Assembly: GCF_900169265.1 (NCBI RefSeq)
Contig: NZ_FXYX01000001.1
Coordinates: 310,001 to 374,000 of the forward strand
Direction: 5' to 3'
Length of the DNA stretch: 64,000 nt
Source: Brevibacterium iodinum ATCC 49514
GTDB taxonomy: Bacteria > Actinomycetota > Actinomycetes > Actinomycetales > Brevibacteriaceae
The notes below the pieces were generated by a model, which was given only the letters and a program-made list of their open reading frames with translations, had not been told where the DNA came from and searched no databases. Shown here piece by piece: positions 26,953-35,222 of the stretch (positions within the stretch are counted from its first letter, which is position 1; each line of letters starts with the position of its first letter). Both the position numbers and the translations under genes were made by a program.

Positions 26953-27673
26953 GCGTACCTCGCTGGAAACTCAGGCTACTGACTTCGCGCAACGGCTAAC
27001 TAAGACAGTGCACGCGGTGGCGCCTCAATGTGACCCGTTCAAGGCTCTCAACATTGAAGGCACACCGCGTGTTTCTGTACGCCAGAACCCGTCGGTTGGC
27101 ATTCCTCTGGCTGTGGGCGGGCAGCCGTTCCTCAACCTTAAGGTGGACTATAGGTGCTGCCTCGACAGGGACGGTGACTTCCTAGCAGTCGAAAAGTCTA
27201 AGATCGAAGTCGTCCCGATGGCCGGTACTGGTCCGATCTTCCGATACGAATACGACCGGAACTCCGGCAAGGTCCCTTCCGCGCATATGCATGTTCATGC
27301 CCATCGGGACGCGTTCACATTCTTGATGGCCAAGGCGGGACAGAGCACGCGCCGGGCGCGCCTACGTGCTGATGCCAATGCGGTCCCATCTTTGCAGAGC
27401 ATCCATTTCCCTCTCGGCGGTCACCGTTTCCGCCCTTGTCTCGAAGACGTGCTCGAAACTTTGATCGAAGAGTTCGGGGTGGATAAGCAGGAGGGCACGA
27501 TGGCGGCTCTGAAGGACGGGCGAGCTGAGTGGCGCCGAACACAAACGCGCGCCGTGGTGAGAGACGATCCGGCCTCGGCGATAGATGTCCTTCGGAATCT
27601 GGGTTACGACGTCGAGTGGGCGTCTGAAGGCGATCCTCCCTCTGTGCGGTGGGACAGGCTCCAACAGCACTAG
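26942..27673 (+). CDS. Unknown protein with an HxHxH segment, partner of the gene before
   Basis: A 243-residue soluble protein that I do not recognise. Visible are a strand-rich middle (LNLKVDYRCCLDRDGDFLAV), FRYEYDRNSGKVPSAHMHVH followed by AHRDAF (an H-x-H-x-H cluster that could bind metal), then SIHFPLGGHRFRPCLEDVLE and a C-terminal basic segment. The RYEY...HxHVH order is loosely like TumE-type toxin proteins, but the match is weak. The TTG at 26942 overlaps the upstream stop and is taken as start; an ATG at 26891 would overlap much more of the first gene. A strong terminator follows. Confidence 0.5.
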   Translation: MEIERTSLETQATDFAQRLTKTVHAVAPQCDPFKALNIEGTPRVSVRQNPSVGIPLAVGGQPFLNLKVDYRCCLDRDGDFLAVEKSKIEVVPMAGTGPIFRYEYDRNSGKVPSAHMHVHAHRDAFTFLMAKAGQSTRRARLRADANAVPSLQSIHFPLGGHRFRPCLEDVLETLIEEFGVDKQEGTMAALKDGRAEWRRTQTRAVVRDDPASAIDVLRNLGYDVEWASEGDPPSVRWDRLQQH

Positions 27674-27746
27674 GGATCCTTTTAGGTTTGTCAAACAAGA
27701 CTGGCAGGGGTCGCCCACTGCGGCACCCTGGTTGGTGCCGTGGTTG

Positions 27747-27791
27747 AGAAGGGCCGGTCACCATAGTCATCATGTGGTGACCGGCCCTTCT
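27747..27791 (+). terminator. Strong hairpin terminator of the unknown cassette
   Basis: A perfect 17-bp stem (AGAAGGGCCGGTCACCA) with an 11-base loop, 74 bases past the stop. No long T-run follows, but stability is high. Confidence 0.75.
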
Positions 27792-28148
27792 GATGAATTC
27801 CTACCGCACTGGGCAGCGTGCTCGCGTTTTGCACTTCGTGGCCGGGGTTCGTGGCCTCCGAAGCCACTGTCCTGCGTGGAGGTACGATCGGTAGGGGAGA
27901 GATGCCGTGACTCTGTTACTGTCCCGGCGCGCTGGTGCCCATGCCGGCCTCATAAGCGTGGACAACTACGTTATTCGCACGATCTTCGCCTCATCGGCGA
28001 TCAGAGCTGTCTAGTTATGACAGTGTGAAGTAGCCCACCATGACGGTTTCATTTGGCCCCACCCGCGACTCGCAGAAGTTGTCGCGACGGCCACAACTTG
28101 CCTCTCCTTAGAACCACACGCTGGTTCAACAGAACAGGGGCCACCACC
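27792..28148. other. Non-coding stretch leading into an IS21 remnant
   Basis: No gene seen in the first part. From about 28026 (TGTGAAGTAGCCCACCATGA) the sequence looks like the left end of an IS21-type element, running into the istA fragment. Confidence 0.45.
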
Positions 28149-28533
28149 ATGGAGTCACGAGTGGAACTCTTCGCCACCATCCGCCGCGACGCACGCATCG
28201 AAGGAGTCTCGAGCCGGGCTCTCGGCCAACGCCACAACGTGCATCGCCACCGTCCGCCAAGCCCTAGACAATACTGAACCGCCACCATGGAAATTGGCGC
28301 AGAGAACCTCACCGAAACTGGACCCCCACAAGCCAGGCATCGACGCCATGCTGCGCGCTGATCCCGATGCATCCTGGAAGCAAAGCCACACAGCAACCAG
28401 GATCCTGAACCGCCTCATCGACGAACTCCCAGCTGTCGGACTCTCCTATTCCGCCGTCCGCGATTATGTGCGGATTCGCCGGACAGAAATCGATGCCGCT
28501 TCTGGTCGAGGCAGGCGAACACTGGATGCATGA
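28149..28533 (+). pseudogene. IS21-family IstA transposase, N-terminal remnant
   Basis: It starts MESRVELFATIRRDARIEGV and continues SSRALGQRHNVHR, the IstA helix-turn-helix. After HNVHR the frame breaks (about 28245); the other frame continues with ATVRQALDNTEPPPWKLAQR, SPKLDPHKPGIDAMLRADPD and LIDELPAVGLSYSAVRDYVR. The protein ends soon after, before the DDE catalytic core, and no istB follows. Confidence 0.8.
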
Positions 28534-28912
28534 CGACTCACCTCTACGTGTGGACCGGCGTGGACGACCCTTCACACAACGACGTGGCCCAAGTAAATTT
28601 CGGCGACGACGGTATTCGGGTGGCAGGATCCTCAATCGCCTCGTCCCACGACACCAGCTGGATACTCGATGTCGGCCCAGGCTGGAAGACACGTCGCATC
28701 GTCGTGACGGCAACGGGACGAACGTGGGGATCGAAGTGCCCTCACTTCGAGTGATTCGCAGCGACCAGGTCTACGACTCGAGCCCGACTGCTGGCAAAAT
28801 GCGCTACACCAGTTACGGCAGAGACTTCAATGCCGAGATCACGGTTGACTCCCGCGGAATCGTCATCGACTATTCGGACCTGGCACTACGCCCTGACTAC
28901 AACTCAGTTTGA
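28530..28912 (+). pseudogene. Glycolipid-binding (DUF1089)-like protein, internally deleted
   Basis: The first frame starts MTTHLYVWTGVDDPSHNDVA and has DVGPGWKTRRIVVTATG, the WxTR segment typical of the putative glycolipid-binding family. It breaks near 28720; a second frame then gives SPTAGKMRYTSYGRDFNAEI and TVDSRGIVIDYSDLALR, the family's C-terminus. The middle of the domain is missing and the frames do not join, so this is a pseudogene. The family call rests on the two end segments. Confidence 0.5.
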
Positions 28913-28969
28913 TCTGCTCATCCGCATGCTCTGATCCGGATCAGTGGTGCGATGGCAGAGTTAGCACTC

Positions 28970-29599
28970 TCATTGCAAAAACAGATCCACGACCACGAGT
29001 GCTGCCAGTGCTAAATAGACTCCGGCCGCAATGTAGTGGAGGAGTCTCCCACCCTTCGCGCTGTCTGCAAACCATGATTGAAAAGAACCAGCGAACAGCC
29101 CGACGGCGCCGTAGAGAACGAATTCGATGAGAATATCGATCACGCTTAACAGTGCTAACTGCAGAGTCGGGCTCGACGCTTCTCCGATGAACTGTGGTAA
29201 CAGGGCGATGAAGAAGAGAAGCAGTTTCGGGTTCGTGAGACTGACCAACAGACCCCGAAAGTACCAACGACCAGCATCCAAAGAGCGCTGATTACCTGCC
29301 GCGGTTCGCGCAGAGCGGATTGCTCCGATACCCAGCCAGAGAAGATAGCCCGCACCGAATATTTTGATCACCGTTAGAGCGAGGGGGCTCGAGGCGACTA
29401 TGGTGCCCAATCCCGCTATGACGATGAGCGCGTAGATTCCCATTCCCGAACAGATGCCCGCGATGGCAGAGAGCGCTGCTCGTCGACCGCTTCCGAGACC
29501 AACTGCGACCATGTAGGCCAGGTCTGGTCCTGGAGCGATGAGGATGAGTATGACGGCAAGAACGAATCCTGGCACTACCGAGAGATCAATCGTCGTCAT
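28970..29599 (-). CDS. LysE/RhtB-family amino-acid exporter
   Basis: A 209-residue, six-helix inner-membrane exporter. The N-terminus has the family signature (LAVILILIAPGPDLAYMVAV, then GSGRRAALSAIAG) and the middle FRGLLVSLTNPKLLLFFIAL with LLPQF. Members export amino acids or homoserine lactones. The start at 29599 (MTTIDLSVVPG) is chosen because the frame upstream is not protein-like. It begins five bases after the stop of the CGNR gene and is probably co-transcribed with it. A LysE transporter next to its regulator suggests export induced by its substrate (inference). Confidence 0.92.
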   Translation of the reverse strand: MTTIDLSVVPGFVLAVILILIAPGPDLAYMVAVGLGSGRRAALSAIAGICSGMGIYALIVIAGLGTIVASSPLALTVIKIFGAGYLLWLGIGAIRSARTAAGNQRSLDAGRWYFRGLLVSLTNPKLLLFFIALLPQFIGEASSPTLQLALLSVIDILIEFVLYGAVGLFAGSFQSWFADSAKGGRLLHYIAAGVYLALAALVVVDLFLQ

Positions 29600-29604
29600 C
29601 ACGC

Positions 29605-30177
29605 TCACCGCCGGGCCATTCCCGTGGCATCCATCCTGCGATGACGGTGACGGTCGACGCGAGCTCGATTGCCGCAGCCAGGACTGCACCACATTTGGTT
29701 CGGCCGGGCACGATGAAAAAACTGACCGCACGATGGCGCTGAGCACACGGCGATGTTGGCGAGATCCTCTCGCGCGAGGAGATCGACCACAGCGGCAGCA
29801 AGAAGCCCGGCAAGTGCGTCGAACCCGCCCTCCGACGCACTCTGTAAACGAGAGGTTCCAGCTGCCGACCCAAGCAACCGGAGTGTGCCGCCGATTTCGA
29901 TTGCCTCGTTGATGGTGGCAACGTCAGCCTGCGGCAACGTCCTGTCGTCGCAAGCGGCGTGCAAGAGCCGAAGGGCGCAATCGCGGAGGTTACGCAGGTC
30001 CCGGAGGCTCTCAGATGTCAGGACAACGGTGGGCAAGTCAGCGGGTTCCGCTTCGTGCCAGTCGTGAAATTCTTCGACGGAGCCAATGAGTTCGATAGTG
30101 CTGTTATCGACTACCTTGATCGTGTTGGCGAAATCGACGGCGAGATGGTCGCCCAGCCATGCCCAGGTCGTCTTCAT
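29605..30177 (-). CDS. CGNR zinc-finger regulator (ABATE domain)
   Basis: A 190-residue protein with an N-terminal stress-regulator-like ABATE domain (WAWLGDHLAVDFANTI ... LRDLRNLRDCALRLLHAA) and a C-terminal CGNR zinc finger: CSAPSCGQFFHRARPN, MWCSPGCGNRARVDRHR. All four cysteines are present. Such proteins are presumed ligand-responsive transcription regulators. The start is taken at MKTTWAWLG (30177); an ATG at 30213 would add 12 residues. It lies directly upstream of the LysE exporter, its likely target. Upstream, GTAATG and CATTAC lie in inverted order around 30195-30222. Confidence 0.85.
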   Translation of the reverse strand: MKTTWAWLGDHLAVDFANTIKVVDNSTIELIGSVEEFHDWHEAEPADLPTVVLTSESLRDLRNLRDCALRLLHAACDDRTLPQADVATINEAIEIGGTLRLLGSAAGTSRLQSASEGGFDALAGLLAAAVVDLLAREDLANIAVCSAPSCGQFFHRARPNQMWCSPGCGNRARVDRHRHRRMDATGMARR

Positions 30178-30434
30178 ACCCACAGACTGAAGGGTAATGC
30201 TATAGGTTGTCAAAAACCATTACATGAAGCTGTCGCGCCCTCGCCCTCACAGTGGGTACTGCTTGTTTCCGATGCGGTCAGATGTACCGCTCAATGCCGA
30301 ATGGATCTGGAAGGCTTGTTGTAACAGGCGTGGCCGGATGATCGGGAATTTGTATCTCTTCGCGCAAGCACTACTTTCACTTCTTTCGCATGTAGAACAG
30401 CGCTCGAGCAGGCTGGAGCGCTCATACTGGTGAG

Positions 30435-31001
30435 ATGTTCGACAATTTCATCGACGAGATCGTTGTGATCAAGGAATGTGCGCTACGAGTTCGCCGTGCA
30501 GGCGAGGGCCCCGTAGTGTTGCTGCTCCATGGGCGTCCACGTACGGGATCGACCTGGCATCGAGTCGCGCCCGAACTAGTCGCGGCTGGCTTCACAGTCG
30601 TCGTCCCGGACCTACCGGGCTATGGGCGGTCGATTGGCCCTACACCAACAAGAGATCATTCCGCCCACTCGAAACGAGAGATCGCGGGAATATTGGCAGC
30701 GCTTATGCTTGAACTCGGGTACAAGCAATACTCAGTTGTCGGACACGACCGCGGTAGTTACGTAGCACTCCGCGTCGCGCTGGACTATCCAGACCGGGTC
30801 GATAAAGCGGTGCTGATGGATTGCATCCCCATCAGCGAGCATCTGCGACGCGCGGATGCTCGATTCGCAACTCGGTGGTGGCACTGGTTCTTCTTCGCTC
30901 AACCCGAGACGCCCGAACGGGTCATCAACGCGGACCCTGAGGCTTGGTACACCGGCGATCCGGAGACTATGGGATGCGAGAACCACGCTGAATGGCGCTT
31001 A
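30435..31001 (+). pseudogene. Haloacetate (fluoroacetate) dehalogenase-like alpha/beta hydrolase, truncated
   Basis: The first 190 residues of an alpha/beta hydrolase very like haloacetate dehalogenases: VLLLHGRPRTGSTWHRVAPE, VVVPDLPGYGRS, VVGHDRGSYVALRVALDYP (nucleophile Asp in GHDRG), DCIPISEHLRRADARF and WHWFFFAQPETPERVI. At about 31000 the reading frame runs into the 3' end of an IS3 remnant, so the C-terminal third with the catalytic His is gone. The intact enzyme would be about 300 residues and cleave C-halogen bonds. The frame continues to 31379 only as antisense of the IS. Confidence 0.85.
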
Positions 31002-31395
31002 GCGATGCGCGATCTTGATGGCCGCGACCAGTTCTTGATGCCGTGTATCGCGTTGTGTGGGACCCGCCTTCGTGCGGCTGAGCCAGCGGTAGAACGATGC
31101 GCGGGCGATGCCGAGGACTGTGCACATCATCGCGATCGAATAGGTGGCCTTCTCTCCCTGAATGAACTCGTAGACATCCTCTACTGTTGCTTCGCTGCAA
31201 AGAAGGTTGACTTTTCCCAGGAACTCGTTCTCCTGCTTCAACCGTGCGTTCTCAGCCACGACCGCCTGGTGTTCGGCCCAAGACACCGACTCCAGCTCGT
31301 CAGTGGCGAACTTTTCGGGATGCTCAGCCCGGTACCTCTTGATCCAGTTACCCAACGTTCCAGGCTTGACTCCAACTGACTCCGCGACCTGGACG
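30999..31395 (-). pseudogene. IS3-family transposase remnant (OrfA end fused to OrfB start)
   Basis: Reading on the minus strand: NWIKRYRAEHPEKFATDELE, a coiled VVAENARLKQENEFLGKVNL (OrfA leucine-zipper region), then VYEFIQGEKATYSIAMMCTV with LGIARASFYRW, the start of OrfB. It stops after VAAIKIAHR, exactly at the junction with the truncated dehalogenase gene. The OrfB DDE core is absent. Confidence 0.85.
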
Positions 31396-31410
31396 ATCGG
31401 TCGGTCGCGA

Positions 31411-31528
31411 GGACGTGCTGCTGCTCGGGGATGTGCAGACCTCCGGCGGGCTGCTCGTCGCCGGTGAACTGCCTGGTCACCCGGTCATCGGCGAGGTCGT
31501 CGCCGGCTCGGGCGTGCGGGTGCGGTGA
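31411..31528 (+). pseudogene. SelD C-terminal fragment
   Basis: The frame starting at GAC 31411 reads DVLLLGDVQTSGGLLVAGEL followed by PVIGEVVAGSGVRVR and a stop. The DxQTSGGLL motif and the IGEV tail match the C-terminus of selenide,water dikinase. No start or N-terminal part is present; the upstream neighbour is the IS3 remnant. It is a relic of a gene lost by rearrangement. Confidence 0.6.
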
Positions 31529-31541
31529 CGACCCTGTCAGC

Positions 31542-32825
31542 TCACGAATCCGCGTGTGGCGAGACGGTTGGTTCTGACAGGTGAGGGCGGTGTCTCCCGG
31601 ATACGACTGCGACGAGCCACAATAACGCGCAGATCAGCCAGGACAGCCACATCGGAGGACCAGCCAAGACCGCCACCAACAGCACGCTCAACCCGCTGAT
31701 CACGCTGACCGTCAACGCTGCCGCTCCGCTGGATAGCTTCCAGAAAGACACAACACCGATACCGTAGAGCACGAAGTACATTCCGCCGGAAAGCACGAAC
31801 AGCATCTCGAAATCAATGAGGTCGAGGGCACCGAACAGAGTGATGATTGTCAGCAACACTCCGACGGCTCCCACTGACACAATCGGATTGCTGTCTTGAG
31901 CACGCACCCTGCTCAGCGCTCTAGGGAGATGGCCGCTCCGGGAAAGCCCGAATACCAGACGTGACAGAGCAAGGACCGAGGCACAGACGTTGGCTGTGAT
32001 ACAGGCGATGACCAGCACCACGACAATCGGTCTGCCGATATGGCCGAGCGAGTGTTCGGCGAGGATCAACAGCGGAGCCGAGTTCAGCGCCGGGTCCCTT
32101 CCGTCGACCACGGCGAAGAGACCAAACAGCAACAGAGCATAGAGAACCACCACCGCGGCATATGAGGTGGCGAAGATCTTTGGGATCAGGTCTGCGCGTT
32201 TGTGCTCCTCAAAAGTGAAAGCAACAGTCTCCCAACCGGTGAAAGCAACGTACACCGAGGTCAGAACCGCCCCGAGCGGGCCCCATCGAGGCAACTCGAT
32301 GGAAGGCGGTGGCGTTCCATGCACAACGAGTGCGATCAGCGCGGTAGCCAGCACAAGCGCGAACAGTCCCAACACCAGAGCAACCTGAACCTTGCCCGAG
32401 ACATTTGTTCCAGCCAGGACGATCACAGTTGCCAGACAAAGGACCATCACGGGGAACAACCATGCGAGTGTGCTCCAACCGGAGAATTCCGCGACATATC
32501 GGCCGCCGGTGATTGCAGTGGCAGGGATTCCCGCCGTCAATGCAAATGCGGCCAATAGGCCCGCAGTTTTTCCTGCTGCCCTTCCCAGTGCCGACTCGGA
32601 GTAGTGAGCCACTCCGGAAGCTGATGGGTAGCGTCTGCCCAGCCACGCATACGAATAGAGCAAAGGAGCGACCGACACAGCAGCAATGCACCAGGGAATC
32701 CATGCCGACCTCCCCAGCTGAAAATAGCTGGTACCCGGAAGGATCATCATCCCGCTGCCTAGGATGGTCGACAGTGCAATGAACGTGCCTACCGTGCCGC
32801 CGATCGACCGTCGCAGTTCGCTCAT
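31542..32825 (-). CDS. APC-superfamily amino-acid permease
   Basis: A 427-residue, 12-helix permease. The first helix has STILGSGMMILPGTSYFQLG, like the GxG substrate-binding break of APC transporters; later come YPSASGVAHYSESALGRAAG, VAFTGWETVAFTFEEHKR and ALSRLVFGLSRSGHLPRALS. It imports an amino acid or amine by proton symport (family knowledge). The start at 32825 (MSELRRSIGGT) follows AGAGGAAAT. It is divergent from a CGNR regulator, with a perfect inverted repeat between them. The substrate is unknown. Confidence 0.9.
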   Translation of the reverse strand: MSELRRSIGGTVGTFIALSTILGSGMMILPGTSYFQLGRSAWIPWCIAAVSVAPLLYSYAWLGRRYPSASGVAHYSESALGRAAGKTAGLLAAFALTAGIPATAITGGRYVAEFSGWSTLAWLFPVMVLCLATVIVLAGTNVSGKVQVALVLGLFALVLATALIALVVHGTPPPSIELPRWGPLGAVLTSVYVAFTGWETVAFTFEEHKRADLIPKIFATSYAAVVVLYALLLFGLFAVVDGRDPALNSAPLLILAEHSLGHIGRPIVVVLVIACITANVCASVLALSRLVFGLSRSGHLPRALSRVRAQDSNPIVSVGAVGVLLTIITLFGALDLIDFEMLFVLSGGMYFVLYGIGVVSFWKLSSGAAALTVSVISGLSVLLVAVLAGPPMWLSWLICALLWLVAVVSGRHRPHLSEPTVSPHADS

Positions 32826-32927
32826 ACTCGTCGATTTCCTCTCTGACGCCGAAGTCTGTGGCCGCAACTGTTGTCACACCAACGAAGTTTCGACACATAC
32901 GCAAGCGTTGGCCACGCTACTGATTGC

Positions 32928-32956
32928 GTTACCACCTTCACTCTATTAGTGGTAAC
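32928..32956. promoter_or_regulatory. Inverted repeat between permease and CGNR regulator
   Basis: GTTACCAC (32928-32935) and GTGGTAAC (32949-32956), exact complements 13 bases apart in an A+T-rich divergent promoter gap. It is a likely operator of the CGNR protein. Confidence 0.7.
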
Positions 32957-32985
32957 GTGTCAAGTGTCAACATCGGACAGGTAGC

Positions 32986-33576
32986 ATGATCGAGATGAAT
33001 ACAGCGGATCGAAATGCCGCACCCGACGATCTGGAACTGGTGCGCAGACTTCTCAACACTTGGCGAATACCTCACGACACTCGCGCACCGAGCGACGATC
33101 TCCGACAACTGGTTGAGAGCAGTGAGAGTGAATGGAAACGACAGTTCGAGACTCTCCCGAGACCCACCGATGGAGAACAAGTCAGCAGACTGACTCAGAT
33201 ACGCGACGGTCTGCGCGATATGGTCCAACGCAATAAACCGAACGACAACGATCTCTGGTGGTTTCACAAACGACTGTCTGAATACCCTGTGGTTCCCATC
33301 GTCGCCATCGCGGATGCAGGGATGGTGGTCGACCTTCGCCCTCAGTCTGAAGAGACCAGTGCCGCGATCCTCACTATCGTGCTTCGGAGCATGCAACGCG
33401 GCACATGGAATCGGTTGAAAGCCTGCCCGGACTGCCGATTGTCCTTTTATGACCGAAGCCCCGGTGCCACAAAGGTCTGGTGCGGGATGACAACCAATGG
33501 GCCACAAGGTAGGGCGTGCGGGTCGATCGCGAAGATGCGAACCTACCGAAAACGGAAGTCGGAAAACTTGAACTGA
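32986..33576 (+). CDS. CGNR zinc-finger regulator, second copy
   Basis: A 196-residue protein with a divergent ABATE-like N-terminal domain (DLELVRRLLNTWRIPHDT ... RLTQIRDGLRDMV) and a C-terminal zinc finger: KACPDCRLSFYDRSPGATKV, WCGMTTNGPQGRACGSIAKM, RTYRKR. The CGNR letters are replaced by CGSI after an insertion, but the cysteine spacing is kept. It is divergent from the APC permease and probably controls it through the repeat at 32928-32956. The start is taken at 32986; the ATG at 32995 is an alternative. Confidence 0.8.
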   Translation: MIEMNTADRNAAPDDLELVRRLLNTWRIPHDTRAPSDDLRQLVESSESEWKRQFETLPRPTDGEQVSRLTQIRDGLRDMVQRNKPNDNDLWWFHKRLSEYPVVPIVAIADAGMVVDLRPQSEETSAAILTIVLRSMQRGTWNRLKACPDCRLSFYDRSPGATKVWCGMTTNGPQGRACGSIAKMRTYRKRKSENLN

Positions 33577-33706
33577 CGTTTGCCAGCTGAAGCTAAGACG
33601 CACGACTACGACTGCTTGTCAGCTTGAAATCTATGGGACCCGGAATTTGGCCTCGACTGCTGTGAGCAGAGAACGGCGTCCGGGACGAGTCACGACAACA
33701 TCCTCC

Positions 33707-34693
33707 CTAGTTGTACTGACCGGAGACGTTGATCAATCGTGAGAAGGGCGGCTGGTTCTCGCAGGCGGTGTGGGGACGGTGCTGGTTGTAATAGTGCAGC
33801 CAGCCATCGAGCTCGCCGCGTCGTTCGGCCTCGGAGGTGTAGCAGCGGGCGTAGGCCCACCCATCGGCCAGGGTCCGATGGAATCTCTCGATCTTGCCGT
33901 TGGTCTGCGGTCGATACGGTCGCGTGCGCTTGTGCTTGATGCGGAGCCCGTGACAGGTATCCCGCCATAGGTGTGAGCGGTAGGCGCCGCCGTTGTCCGA
34001 CAGCACCCGCTCGACGGTCACACCTCGCCGGTTGAACCACTCGACGGCCCGCACCAGGACGGCCGTCGCGGTGACGGCGGTTTCGTCGTCGTGGATCTCG
34101 GCGTAGGCGACGCGGGAGTAGTCGTCGATGACGGTGTGGACGTAGGCCTTGCCCATCAACGGGTCGGAGTACTTGCTCCTGAGCTTGCCTGGTGTAGCTT
34201 CCCGGTTCTTCTCGCCCTGACGACGACCGACGTAGCGCCAGCCTCCGCCGTCGGGGATGTTGCCGAGCTTCTTCACATCGACGTGGAGCATCGCGCCGGG
34301 ATGGTCGTGCTCGTAACGGCGCACCGGTTCCCCCGTGGCTCGGTCCACATGCGACAGCCGGTTCAGGTGGGCGTCGGTCAGGATCCGGTGGACCGTCGAC
34401 GGCGCGATCCCCAGCCGACACGCCAACTGCACGGGTCCTTCTCGGAGTCGTAGCCGCAGCTGGATACAGCGGCGAGTGACCTTCGGGCTGGTCTTGTTCG
34501 GTGAGTGGTGCGGTCGCGACGAGCGGTCCTGCATGGGCTCGCCGGCTCGGTAGCGGTCGGCCCAGCGCTTCACGGTAGGCCAGGAGGCCTGGAAGCGGGC
34601 GGCGACCTCGCTGATCGGCCAGCCCTCGTCGATGACCAGTCGGGCGACGATCAGACGATGGCGCGGGGTCAGGGCTGCATTGGGGTGTGACAT
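33707..34693 (-). CDS. IS481-family transposase, intact (unit B)
   Basis: A 328-residue transposase with an N-terminal helix-turn-helix (AALTPRHRLIVARLVIDEGW, EVAARFQASWPTVKRWADRY) and an RNase H-like core with all three acids: MLHVDVKKLGNIPDGGG (Asp), VHTVIDDYSRVAYAEIHDDE (Asp), and QTNGKIERFHRTLADGW (Glu). It is the only full-length IS481 transposase in the window and could act on the ends of units A, B and C. The start at 34693 (MSHPNAAL) is set by alignment to the other copies. It ends INVSGQYN inside the terminal repeat. Confidence 0.95.
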   Translation of the reverse strand: MSHPNAALTPRHRLIVARLVIDEGWPISEVAARFQASWPTVKRWADRYRAGEPMQDRSSRPHHSPNKTSPKVTRRCIQLRLRLREGPVQLACRLGIAPSTVHRILTDAHLNRLSHVDRATGEPVRRYEHDHPGAMLHVDVKKLGNIPDGGGWRYVGRRQGEKNREATPGKLRSKYSDPLMGKAYVHTVIDDYSRVAYAEIHDDETAVTATAVLVRAVEWFNRRGVTVERVLSDNGGAYRSHLWRDTCHGLRIKHKRTRPYRPQTNGKIERFHRTLADGWAYARCYTSEAERRGELDGWLHYYNQHRPHTACENQPPFSRLINVSGQYN

Positions 34694-34761
34694 GGGTTCC
34701 TCGACAAAGAGTCGTGGCGGCGAGCTGCTGCTCGCCGCCACGTAGGACATGGGGTGAGATG

Positions 34762-35127
34762 TCAGTCAACGGGACTGACGCGGATGAGGTTGCCGTCGGG
34801 GTCGGCGACCACGAAAGTTCGCCCGAACACGTCGTCATGGGGCTCCTCGACTACCTGAACGCCCTTTGCCAACCACTGCTGGTAAACCTCGTCGATGGCG
34901 TCGCCCCCGCCGGGCAGCATCAGTCCGATCTCGCTTGTGCGCGGCGTCTCGGGCTTGGACTGGTCACTGTGGCCAGTCCAGATCGCGAACAGGACACCGG
35001 GCGCGACCTCGAAAGCGACGTAGCGGGGGCTGGTGAAAGTGGGCTCAATGTCGAACAGGTCGCTGTAGAACGCGGTAGAACGCTGGGCGTCGGTCACGTA
35101 GGTCAGGAACAGGCTAGGTGCCGTTAT
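34762..35127 (-). CDS. VOC-family protein (glyoxalase/bleomycin-resistance fold)
   Basis: A protein of about 121 residues with the VOC fold: APSLFLTYVTDAQRSTAFYS, YVAFEVAPGVLFAIW, then VYQQWLAKGVQVVEEPHDDV and RTFVVADPDGNLIRVSPVD. Members bind metals for dioxygenase, lyase or drug-binding roles. The natural N-terminus (ITAPSLFLTYV) begins at an ATA codon (35127-35125) six bases after GGAGG, where ATG would be expected. The first standard start in frame is a GTG at 35097, which would cut into the first strand. It is divergent from its WYL regulator and adjacent to the IS481 transposase. Confidence 0.8.
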   Translation of the reverse strand: MTAPSLFLTYVTDAQRSTAFYSDLFDIEPTFTSPRYVAFEVAPGVLFAIWTGHSDQSKPETPRTSEIGLMLPGGGDAIDEVYQQWLAKGVQVVEEPHDDVFGRTFVVADPDGNLIRVSPVD

Positions 35128-35182
35128 GGCGGGCCTCCAAGGGTTGGGCTGGCGTGTGAACTTCCGCCATCAAATCACCAAT

Positions 35183-35203
35183 ACACGACAGTTCCTGTCA
35201 TGT
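35183..35203. promoter_or_regulatory. Palindrome between the VOC gene and the WYL regulator
   Basis: The imperfect palindrome ACACGACAGTTCCTGTCATG (plus T), with arms GACAG and CTGTC, sits in the 95-base divergent gap. It is a likely operator for the WYL regulator. Confidence 0.55.
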
Positions 35204-35222
35204 TTCTTGAGAGAATGAGTCC

